A stretch of DNA of 64,000 nucleotides from Spongilla lacustris. Its lineage: Eukaryota; Porifera; Demospongiae; Spongillida; Spongillidae. The notes beneath the pieces were generated by a model. That model saw only the letters and a program-made list of their open reading frames with translations. It had not been told where the DNA came from and made no database searches. The stretch lies in contig OX442422.1 in the NCBI GenBank assembly GCA_949361645.1, forward strand, positions 7,287,534 to 7,351,533, given 5' to 3'. The stretch's first letter is position 1, and each line of letters opens with the position of its first letter. Shown here piece by piece: positions 22,882 through 32,729 of this stretch. The translations under genes and the position numbers were made by a program.

Positions 22882-22975
22882 CTTGACTTAAAGGTCCGGG
22901 GTTCTCTTCTACATCTCCAGATATCAGCAACAACAGTCTTATCACTATCACAGATGCCAGCATGCCAATCACCAT
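22882..22975 (-). CDS. gene A exon 1: hydrophobic N-terminus with 2A motif
   Basis: A 94-bp coding part (31 codons plus one base). It starts at ATG 22975 and ends CAAG|GTGAGG. It encodes MVIGMLASVIVIRLLLLI followed by SGDVEENPGP and LSQ. The D-V-E-E-N-P-G-P string is the full ribosome-skipping 2A consensus, preceded by a hydrophobic segment. This arrangement is reported for N-termini of some sea-urchin and other invertebrate NLR-type proteins, where it may act as signal peptide and 2A in competition. The ATG at 22975 is chosen because the hydrophobic segment starts there. The frame stays open upstream to about 23054, so a longer N-terminus or a 5' untranslated exon is possible. Confidence 0.85.
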
Positions 22976-23514
22976 CGTCTGTAGCACGCGGGTTGAAGTT
23001 TTTGAGGTACTTACATCTGCCCACAAATTCACATTACTCCTCCAGGTCATCATCACATTGCTGATCTGCAGCTGTTTAAAATTTTTAATTCGCCTCTTTT
23101 ATCTTTGTGCACGTGCGTGCACTTTCGGTGGGCGTAGAACAGGTATAATATTATACATAGCCAGCATATAAGGCAACATGCAATTAATGAGGGGCGGAAG
23201 AAGACCCTGTCGATTCGACTATTGCCGAAGTACCTCGACGAGAGTATTTGGATGCAGCCGTCTAGTATCTACAACGTAGTAAAACTGCCGAGGCTTAGAC
23301 AGCTCAAACAAAAGAGATAACGCTCGCTCGTTCCCACACTCGAAGCTTACAAAAGTTTCTCCCTCCCGGATCTGATGATGTAAGATCGGTTTATTGCACT
23401 GTATCTACATGTATGTACTATATTTCACGATTGAAGCGTAATGTTAGCGGTTATGAAAATGAAAAGGACCTGTACATGTAGAACTGAATACAAGCTAGAA
23501 ACTTATACTGCCCA

Positions 23515-24245
23515 ATTTGTTTCAGTGGTATAGATATATCCTGGGGACCAGAATACTTATACCGGCAAGCAATGGTCGCCATATTGTTTCTAACGGTGTT
23601 CCTACGCAGTACAGTATTTTCTACCCTGCCTCGTGCTCATTCAGTCATTCTATACCCGCTTTGCAATATTCAACGGCATCTGAGTGGGTGGATATGTTCA
23701 GCTCGGTACGTTCAGTACTTCTCAGCATGCATGGAAGTATTCTATGGCCACTTCAAGGACGGTACCGGAGGGACACGTGACTATCGCTTTTTTTGGTGGC
23801 ATGCAGTTTATTTTCAAATTTTTGTTGTTCTTTTGTGTTCTCTTTGGTCCAACCAAAATCAACGAAGAGCCCAATTATTTTGTAGTCCAGAATCTGAGAT
23901 TGGCGCAATGCTATATAGCTATGGGCTTTGCTTATTATTGTCGTACAGCCGTACAAGAATGAAAACCACGCAAAATTCCAAGCAGCAGTTTTGCTGTACC
24001 TCAGCATGGCCATATCTGTTGGTATTTATACGTTAACAGAGCTGCTCAACTGATCTTTTTTCTGGTTTGGTTTTCTCCTCCACTCGCTGCCATTGTCATC
24101 AGTGGTCTCGTGATTCTCATTCCGAGGGGGACATTCCGCACGGGGGGACAATCCATGCACCCTCCCACACCGGTAACTCTAATTTTTGTAATAGTTTTGA
24201 ATTCGCTTGTTTGTTGCAGCCACGAAAGGACGATAGTACCCACTA
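23515..24245 (+). pseudogene. relic of a multi-pass membrane protein (GTRDYR family)
   Basis: The frame from 23572 reads VILYPLCNIQRHLSGW then MEVFYGHFKDGTGGTRDYR. This matches a block I recall from sponge and other invertebrate multi-TM receptor C-termini (LYPC..FQ....., F.G.(Y/F)KDGT.GTRD.R). After a T7 tract at 23788-23794 the homology moves to the next frame (GGMQFIFKFLLFFCVLF). It changes frame again near 23946 (PYKNENHAKF..., LYLSMAISVGIYTLTELLN) and near 24051 (FFLVWFSPPLAAIVISGLVI). Four hydrophobic stretches remain. At least three frame breaks argue for a pseudogene, although the T7 break could be a sequencing error. It is divergently placed about 540 bp from gene A exon 1. Confidence 0.65.
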
Positions 24246-24249
24246 GACT

Positions 24250-24945
24250 CTACTGTATAGAAGATATTTTAATTTGTGTCATGTAATGCATACAAGATTT
24301 GATGCGTACAACATGGCCAGCAATTGAGGACATGAATAATAAGTTGCTATAGGATGATGATATTAAAATTCTGGTTTCACCAATATATTTTCCTGATTTT
24401 TTTATGATTTATCATACTTTCAAAATGGCTAATTATTAAATTAAAATTAAATAACGTTATTTATAACAACAAGTTATTTTATGAACGCCGCATAGTAGGT
24501 AGCTTATAAAAAGACTAGTCCTGTATTTTTGGGTGCTAAAACTCTCGTTTTGTAGCTAAAAACCCTAAATACGACATACGCATGCGCAAAATTAAATGCA
24601 TGCGTTACTCGTTCCCAGACTCTTATAGCTCACGCGACGCAGGTTCAAAGTTATGATCCCTCCCTCGTTTATTCTACACAACCAAATCGCTACAAACTGT
24701 AACAGATCTGGTTGGCATATCATTCTGTAACAGATGCGTTGTACATTCGCCCTACATATAATTTTCCTGTTACAATTTGATATAACATAATGCTACATTA
24801 TGTTGAGTATTGTTACAGAATGTAAAGAAAATGTGTTACAACTACTTCAAACAATCAGTTACAGATTATTCCAAAAATATGTTACGGTTTGATGCCATAT
24901 CTGTTACACCAAATTACGATATTTCACTTCAATTATACGCGTTTA
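24250..24945. other. intergenic, AT-rich, no gene seen
   Basis: The sequence is AT-rich with repeated TGTTACA/TGTAACA motifs between 24690 and 24910. TCGTTCCCAGACTCTTATAGCTCAC near 24608 resembles the terminus of the element at 62541-63308. No gene is recognised. Confidence 0.5.
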
Positions 24946-24949
24946 TCTT

Positions 24950-25510
24950 TTGTACGACGCACGTGATATGGCTAAGTTTACTCAGTTGCAAGGTGGCATG
25001 GAGAATTGGAGATCCATTCCTGGTTGCTTTCACGCTCTTTGCACGCCCCCTAGTTCGGACCCTTTGCTACACGGCTGAGAAGCAGGAACACACCACTGGC
25101 TGACAAGGCTGTACACTACGCGCCGCCGAGAAGGCTGATTACTACAAACCGCGCCGAGAAGGCACGCTACACACCTGTGAACCTAAATCTGAACGCGCAC
25201 AACTGAACGCTACACACCTGCGAGAAGGCTGAATACGAACACCGCTACACACATGTCATGTGAGTAAGCTGAACGTGTCTCGTACCCAGACCCTGATTTC
25301 TCACAGCTGATGATGTTTTTACGATGCATGGGATATGGCTACGTTTACTCAGTTGCAAGGTGGCATGGTGATCCTGGTTGCTCTCACGCTCTTTGCACGC
25401 CACCAAGGCTGACGAGTGAAAAGGCTGAACGCTGCACACGAGTGAGAAGGCTGAAAAATGCACACGAGTGAGAAGGCTGAACGCTACACACGAATGAGAA
25501 GGCACTATTG
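24950..25510. repeat. degenerate duplicated block, GAGAAGGCTGAACGCTACACA repeats
   Basis: A segment of about 100 bp (GATATGGCTA.GTTTACTCAGTTGCAAGGTGGCATGG ... CACGCTCTTTGCACGCC) occurs near 24965 and 25330. The space between and after is filled by short units of the type GAGAAGGCTGAACGCTACACAC. GTCTCGTACCCAGACCCTGATTTCTCACAGCTG at 25278 resembles the termini of the element at 62541-63308. Open frames follow the repeats. Confidence 0.65.
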
Positions 25511-25514
25511 GCTG

Positions 25515-26900
25515 CTGTTGTGCATTGATGTGTTGGCGCTTTGACCTAGTTACAGCAGTGGCTCAATATCATGTGCAGTAGATGTACGTAAGTTATTTCA
25601 TTTTGTGCATGTCTAATCTACCGATTTTACTTTCTTAGTGGGATGTTCCATGGAAAAATATTTTTAAGACTGTCTCATTTACACGGTGACCTTGTGAAGG
25701 GAATGGTCGTGATGTGTCGTGATGGATTGTCACAAGGTATGTGAAGTATGTAAAAGATACACATGAGATACTTCACCTTCATTGATAGGGCAACTCACAA
25801 GATGTGCAGGACTAAATGCACTTGCCAGATAGGGACTAATGAATGGTATGGTGCATCTAATTGTTTGATAATGGTAGTAACAAAATAGATGTTCTGCGGA
25901 CTGATGTTCAAGTTCTATCCTTTGATGTTGAAAAATATGACAAGATAAGCCATCTACCAGCAAGGCATACACAAAAGGTAATTTTATTAATGGGAGGGAC
26001 CAAATATTAATGTTTCTTTTGTATCATTTTTTTGTCAAGTTTACCCCTTTGTGCTACATTATGGAATACCAACAAAGGATGAAAATGGAGGCAATAGTCT
26101 GATGACTCATCCACGGAAGACATGCATGGTATGAGAACGGTTCACACAAGTGCAACCAGTGATATTTAATTGTATCTCCTGATGCTTTGCTAGTGAATGT
26201 TGGGGGTCTATCATATTGAGTGGACTTAAGTTCAGCTTATGATCAGGTGAGCTCAAACACATGTAAGTGTATATGTTATTTTGGTTTTCAAATGTTCAGT
26301 GAGTTGGTGGCAGTATTCAAGTCCTCAGCTGGTGGTGTTCTACAAGGCAATGCGCTTATACAGCTGCCCATCTTGATGTCGTCTTGCAACTTCCAAAGAC
26401 CACATCGTGCACATCCATGAAAGAGACAGCAGTAACTTCACAAGACAATTGGAAGTGAAGATATTTCATCCGACACTTGGACACTATGTACTTTTTATGT
26501 ATTTTGTGTATACAATGCAATATAAAATTATATGCTATATAAGGAATAAGAATCCATGGTACGGATATGATACATATTAGTAGCATATATGTTCATCTTT
26601 TTGTTACATTTTGTTGGTACATTCTTCTACATATTCCTGCCGTACGTACACGTACCAGATTGTATTTACAGATATGACAGACATATATGGTAACATGTAT
26701 GTACCATAAATGTATCATGTCTGGTACATAAATCCGGAATTGTCTGTGTATTATCTATGGTGCTACTAAACATTTAGAACCTTCCGTAAGTTGTGAAGTG
26801 AATGTGTGTTGCTTGGCTTGCAAGGAGGCTCTAAAAGCAATTTGTCGTGTTGGTGTGGCTTACATTGCGCAAGTGCGGAGTTTAAAAATAGTCTTGTAGG
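25515..26900. other. intergenic, no supported gene
   Basis: Short frames occur on both strands, but none carries a recognisable domain or paired splice sites. Confidence 0.45.
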
Positions 26901-26908
26901 TGTTCTAG

Positions 26909-26992
26909 TTAGGCATAGCCCGACCTTCGCGTTTAGCGGAAACGTTCCAGGTACCACGTTCCGCCAAAATGCGAAGGTCGCGCAAGCCCAAC
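26909..26992. repeat. small palindromic element
   Basis: CGACCTTCGCGTTTAGCGGAAACGT faces ACGTTCCGCCAAAATGCGAAGGTCG across GGTACC-like centre sequence. This is a short foldback, probably a MITE remnant. Confidence 0.65.
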
Positions 26993-27029
26993 TAGCTTTT
27001 GCAAGAAAGTTTTAAGCAACTCAACCATA

Positions 27030-28435
27030 AAAAGGGGCCTGTGCGTGTGCTCTTTGTATTAAGAGTGTGAAGGATTAATCAACTTAACGGCAAAAATAGC
27101 CCTGTGGGTGTGGTCTTTGTAAGAGCTCGAAGGGTTAATCAACCTAGCGGCAAAAAGAGTCCTGTGGGTGTGGTCTTTGTAAGAGTGTCAGGGGTTAAGG
27201 CACATAACCGAAAGAAACAGCCTTGTGGGTGTGTTAAGAGTGTCAAGGGTTAAAGTACATAGCCGAGAGAAGCAGCCCAGTGTGTGTGTTAATAGTGTCA
27301 GGGGTTAAGCGACACAGCCGAGAGAAACAGCCCAGTGAGTGTGTTAAGAGTGTCAAGGGTTAAAGTACATAGCCGAGAGAAGCAGCCCAGTGGTTGTGTT
27401 AAGAGTGTCAGGGGTTAAACGACATAGCCGAGAGAAACAGCCCAGTGGGTGTATTAAAAGTGTCAGGGGTTAAAGTACATAGCCGAGAGAAACAGCCCAG
27501 TGGTTGTGTTAAGAGTTTCAGGGGTTAAACGACATAGCCGAGAGAAACAGCCCAGTGGGTGTATTAAAAGTGTCAGGGGTTAAAGTACATGGCCGAGAAG
27601 CAGCCCAGTGAGTGTGTTAAGAGTGTCAGGGGTTAAATGACATAGCCAAGAGAAACAGTCCTGTGAGTGTGGTGTGCTTTTATAAGAGTGTCAGGGGTTA
27701 AGGCATGTAGCCGAGAGAAGCAGTCCTGTGAGTGTGGTGTGCTTTTGTAAGAGTGTCAAGGGTTAAGGCATGTAGCCGAGAAAAACAGTCCTGTGAGTGT
27801 GGTGTACTTTTATAAGAGTGTCAGGGGTTAAGGCATGTAGCCGAGAGAAACAGTCCTGGCGAGTGTGGTGTGCTTTTATAAGAGTGTCAGGGGTTAAGGC
27901 ATGTAGCCGAGAGAAACAGTCCTGTGAGTGTGGTGTGCTTTTATAAGAGTGTCAGGGGTTAAGGCATGTAGCCGAGAGAAACAGTCCTGGTGAGTGTGGT
28001 GTGCTTTTGTAAGAGTGTCCAGGGGTTAAGGCATGTAGCCGAGAGAAACAGTCCTTTGAGTGTGGTGTGCTTTTATAAGAGTGTCAGGGGTTAAGGCATG
28101 TAGCCGAGAGAAACAGTCCTGTGAGTGTGGTGTGCTTTTATAAGAGTGTCAGGGGTTAAGGCATGTAGCCGAGAGAAACAGTCCTGTGAGTGTGGTGTAC
28201 TTTTATAAGAGTGTCAGGGGTTAAGGCATGTAGCCAAGAGTGTGCTTTTATAAGAGTGTCAGGGGTTAAGGCATGTAGCCGAGAGAAACAGTCCTGGCGA
28301 GTGTGGTGTGCTTTTATAAGAGTGTCAGGGGTTAAGGCATGTAGCCGAGAGAAACAGTCCTGTGAGTGTGGTGTGCTTTTATAAGAGTGTCAGGGGTTAA
28401 GGCATGTAGCCGAGAGAAACAGTCATGTGAGTGTG
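27030..28435. repeat. minisatellite with 55-bp and 65-bp unit classes
   Basis: The common core is GTGTCAGGGGTTAA...ACATAGCCGAGAGAAACAG. From about 27220 to 27650 the unit is near 55 bp and contains CAGCCCAGTGGGTGTGTTAAGA (about 8 units). From about 27650 to 28430 it is 65 bp, with GGCATGTAGCC and CAGTCCTGTGAGTGTGGTGTGCTTTTATAAGA (about 12 units). The first copies (27030-27220) are diverged. Neither period is a multiple of three, and the frames found here are short. Confidence 0.92.
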
Positions 28436-28639
28436 GTTCTAAAGAAGCCTTACAAATTATCTCCAACACAGTCGTTAGGGACTTGGTCATGTGTGGTGTT
28501 ATGTTATGCATCCTGCCTATTCACATGCACTCTACAGGGTTAACTGACCTTATGGTATAGTGTTATCATGTACTGCAATGTGGTGGTTGAAAGTGTTCAG
28601 TGAATGTTTCAGTTTAAATTTACTCCATGTGTGTGCATG

Positions 28640-29053
28640 GTTGTACGTTGAGAGTGTATAGGTTTAATGAAAATTATATTCTAAGGACTTTGACAGCATT
28701 TAACTTGATAGCTACATGTAGTTGTGTGGTCCCGTTATCCATCAGTATCAGTCCACACACACACACACTTGTCAACATGCACATGCACGCTCTCACACAC
28801 ACACTTATGCACACACAACATTGAGCTTGTATCTTAACACTTGGCACACTAACTCTTATTTCCCACATTGGTAACTGACCTTACAGCTATAAATGTAAGA
28901 AGAAATGGGACGCCTGTTAATATCATATTCATATTGTGCACCTACCTATGTATACATGTGGTTGTTGTTTTAACAGCTGCCCTTCTTTTATCTGATTCAA
29001 GATATTGTTCTACTCCCTGCAACCCCACACACTACCCTACTTACACTGTCTCC

Positions 29054-29121
<68 letters not shown>

Positions 29122-29656
29122 ACCCCCTTCTTCCCTACATGCACCAACTTCCTTAGCTTCCCCTCCTTCCCCCCACACTTGAGGGAAGGGCTTTCGTATT
29201 GTTCACTTATGTACACATGTGGTTGTGTAAGTGTGTTGCAGGCTACATATAGCTGTAATGGCCTGCTTGAACTAACCATGTCAGCACCATGCCAATACAT
29301 GTGTGTCCTCCATAATTACGTATTTCCTTCCATCATTAATGTGGTCATACTGAATGGTCTATGAGAATGATCGTAAATTGTGTACAGGGTTAATGAAAAT
29401 AATATTCTAAGGTACCCTTGTACAGGTAGTTACATGTAAGTCTTCCACTGAGACAGCATGTATGGTTTGTTAACTTTACTGCTACATGTAGTTGTGTGGT
29501 CATTGTGTAGTTAATGCCATTTATCCATCAGTCCACACATGCTACACACTTATGCACACACACACACTTATGCACACACACTTATGCACACACACACACT
29601 TATGCACACACACTTATGCACACATACAAACACACACATACACACACACACATACA

Positions 29657-29744
<88 letters not shown>

Positions 29745-30700
29745 TCTGGTCATATACATGTATCTTAACACTTGGCACACTAACTACTATTTCCCACATT
29801 GCTAACTGACCTTACAGCTATAATGTAGCCTAGGATTTTGGTCAAAGACTTAGAGACAGTACATGTACAGTGTAGTAAGGAAATGTTTTCCATGGACCTG
29901 GTGATGTTAATATCATATTCATATTGTGCACCTAACCTACCTACAGTAGCAGCTCACTAATCAGACCACGGGTAATAAGACCACTTAACCGCCCGATTAT
30001 AAGACCACTTCGCCAATCCGACCACCGTCTAATAAGACCACTAGTGTATAAATATTGGAGGTGCGTTTTTGTGTACCTTTCTTTCTCTGAACAGGCGATC
30101 AATGAAGTGGTTTCCTAATACAGTTGGTACCCACCATGCATTCGATTGCGGGGGAAATCGACGATCCCGTACTAATAGAGTTACCAATGTCTATGACACA
30201 CACGAGCCAGCTCTAAGCTTGCTTTACAATCCTTGGCATAATTGTTCATCCTTCCAACTGTTATTTTGCTACGATTCGTTTGTTTATCTGCTACTGGTAT
30301 TCTAATCAAAGCGCATTTCGAAAGGCGGGAAACTCGCCAGTAAGACCGAAACGGTCGTATTGGCGAGTTTTACCACAAGATCCGATTGTCCCGGGGTGGT
30401 CTTATTAGTGAGCCGGGGTGGTCTTATTAGTGAGCCGCTACTGTATGTACATATGTGGTTATTTATTTGATTTACAGCTGCTCCTTACTTGTACAGTGCT
30501 TTTATCTGATTCAAAATATGGTTCTTCTCCTCACCCCACACACTGTCTCCCTTCCACACACCACCCTTCTTCCCTACACACAGTGACACCAACCCTCCTT
30601 TCCTCCCCTCCCACCCCCAAACATGCTTTCCTATTGTTTACTTATGTACACATATGGTTGTGTAGGTGTGTTGCAGCTGTACCTTATCTGATGTAAGATG
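28640..30700. repeat. triplicated low-complexity block with CA arrays
   Basis: The block contains AACACTTGGCACACTAACT(C/A), TTATTTCCCACATTG.TAACTGACC, CATATTCATATTGTGCACCTA and CAGCTGC...TTTTATCTGATTCAA. It appears at about 28640-29280 and 29390-29960, with a partial third copy from 30446. CA arrays occupy 29059-29121 and 29638-29741. Long Thr-His, Cys-Val or His-Thr frames across the arrays are artefacts. Confidence 0.75.
29944..30443. mobile_element. 500-bp Tc1/mariner-like MITE
   Basis: Termini CAGTAGC(A/G)GCTCACTAAT.AGACCAC are inverted at both ends and flanked by TA (29942-29943, 30444-30445). GTGGTCTTATTAGTGAGCC is tandemly doubled at the right end. Internal TAATAAGACCAC motifs repeat on the left. 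No transposase is present. The host block at 28640 has an uninterrupted equivalent (CTACCTATGTATACATGTGG near 28950), giving an approximate empty site. Confidence 0.82.
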
Positions 30701-30710
30701 CAGAGTTCAT

Positions 30711-31292
30711 ATTTGGCTACATATATAGGATAAATAAATATGAAGAGAAGCTTGCTGTAATGGCCTGCTTGAGCTACCTATGCCAGCAGATAGAGTACCA
30801 TGCTGATACATGTGTGTCCTCCATAATTACCCATCTTTAATGTGGTCGTGCAGAACCTTGATGGTCCCTGACTACCTGCTGCAAAGCTGCAAAATGTGGT
30901 GGTGACTGTGACAATGGAGAGGTGCATATGCCACTGAGAACCAATCCATTGACAATGTGCGTGTTGTATTATCCTCTCTCTCTCCTCCCATTTAACAGAT
31001 CATTTGGCTACATATATAGGATAAATAAATATGAAGAGAAGCTTGCTGTAATGGCCTGCTTGAGCTACCTATGCCAGCAGATAGAGTACCATGCTGATAC
31101 ATGTGTGTCCTCCATAATTACCCATCTTTAATGTGGTCGTGCAGAACCTTGATGGTCCCTGACTACCTGCTGCAAAGCTGCAAAATGTGGTGGTGACTGT
31201 GACAATGGAGAGGTGCATATGCCACTGAGAACCAATCCATTGACAATGTGCGTGTTGTATTATCCTCTCTCTCTCCTCCCATTTAACAGATC
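30711..31292. repeat. perfect 2 x 291-bp tandem duplication
   Basis: Copy 1 (30711-31001) and copy 2 (31002-31292) both begin ATTTGGCTACATATATAGG and end CCCATTTAACAGATC. By eye they are identical throughout. This is either a very recent duplication or an assembly duplication. Confidence 0.88.
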
Positions 31293-31489
31293 ATCCTCCA
31301 TCCAATATGCCAACATTTTCCTATGCAGCTGTCATTAGAAGCTATATTCATTAGTGTTTGCATTGTGAAACTCAGTACAATGTATCCTGATAAGTGTAGT
31401 TGGATTCTTATGCCTTCTTGTGATTTACGTGAATTCACACTTATTGTATTTGACATGGTTATATTATTCAATATGGAAACTTTTGAAAA

Positions 31490-32480
31490 GCACCCTAACA
31501 AGTGCATGGGTCATATGTTTGGGGGGGGGGGGGGGGGGGGGGGGGGTTAGTGACTTTTGTGTAACTCTATCACCTGACTCGAACAATGGACAGTGAAGTG
31601 TTTCCCCTACTCTGGGACATTGTTAGGACAGTATGTAAGCCATAGCAATATGCATGGGTCATATGTTTGGGGGAGGGGGGGGGGGGGGGGTTAGTGAATT
31701 AAAATTTCTATCACCTGACTCAAACAATGGACAGTGAAGTGTTTCCCCTACTCTGGGACATTGTTAGGACAGTATGTAATGTTTAGTGGGCATAGCAATA
31801 TGCATGGGTCATATGTTTGGGGGGGGGGGGGGGGGGGGGGGGGGTAGTGACTTTTGTGTAACTTATCACCTGACTCAAACAATGGACAGTGAAGTGTTTC
31901 CCCTACTCTGGGACATTGTTAGGACAGCATGTAATGTTTAGTGGCCATAGCAATATGCATGGGTCATATGTTTGGGGGAGGGGGGGGGGGGGGGGAGGTT
32001 AGTGATAACTTAAAATTTCTATCACCTGACTCAAACAATGGACAGTGAAGTGTTTCCCCTACTCTGGGACATTGTTAGGACAATATGTAATGTTTAGTGG
32101 CCATAGCAATATGCATGGGTCATATGTTTGGGGGAGGGGGGGGGGGGGGTTAGTGACTTTTGTGTAACTCAAAATTTCTATCACCTGACTCAAACAATGG
32201 ACAGTGAAGTGTTTCCCCTACTCTGGGACATTGTTAGGACAGTATGTAATGTTTAGTGGCCATAGCAATATGCATGGGTCATATGTTTGGGGGAGGGGGG
32301 GGGGGGGGGGGGGGGGGGTTAGTGACTTTTGTGTAACTTAAAATTTCTATCACCTGACTCAAACAATGGACAGTGAAGTGTTTCCCCTACTCTGGGACAT
32401 TGTTAGGACAGTATGTAATGTTTAGTGGGCATAGCAATATGCATGGGTCATATGTTTGGGGGAGGGGGTGAGGGAGGTAA
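31490..32480. repeat. about 155-bp satellite with poly-G in each unit
   Basis: About seven units, each with ATGCATGGGTCATATGTTTGG, a run of roughly 8-26 G, TTAGTGACTTTTGTGTAA, TCACCTGACTCAAACAATGG and CTCTGGGACATTGTTAGGACAG. Starts are near 31505, 31654, 31803, 31958, 32115, 32274 and 32441. The last copy is diverged and leads into a GTGTGGTGTAGGGAGGGG-type G/T-rich stretch to 32725. Confidence 0.92.
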
Positions 32481-32729
32481 ATGCTAAATGGACTTTTGTG
32501 TAATTATCACCGGACTCTACAATAGACAGTGATGTTTTCCCCCTAAGTTTACTAGTACTCTGGGGCAGTATATATATGTTGGGGGGGGGGACCAAATGAC
32601 TTAAACTTGTTAGCATGTAACTTATTGGAGAACAGATTAATAGGTGTGTGATAGTAGGTAGGGGTGTGATGGTAGGAGGGGTGTGGTGTAGGGAGGGGTG
32701 TGGTGTAGAGAGGGGTCAGGTGTGAGGAG

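Noticed and set aside
26356..26586. Possible ankyrin-like AA.LDVVLQL segment near 26350-26400
   Set aside because: Only a few residues fit; no cassette flanks or STPGIDVN signature.
27030..28435. Possible CRISPR array (regular repeats)
   Set aside because: The repeats are directly adjacent with no unique spacers, in a eukaryotic context; it is a minisatellite.
29005..29805. Long frames rich in His-Thr, Cys-Val or Thr-His
   Set aside because: Read-through of CA/TG microsatellites.
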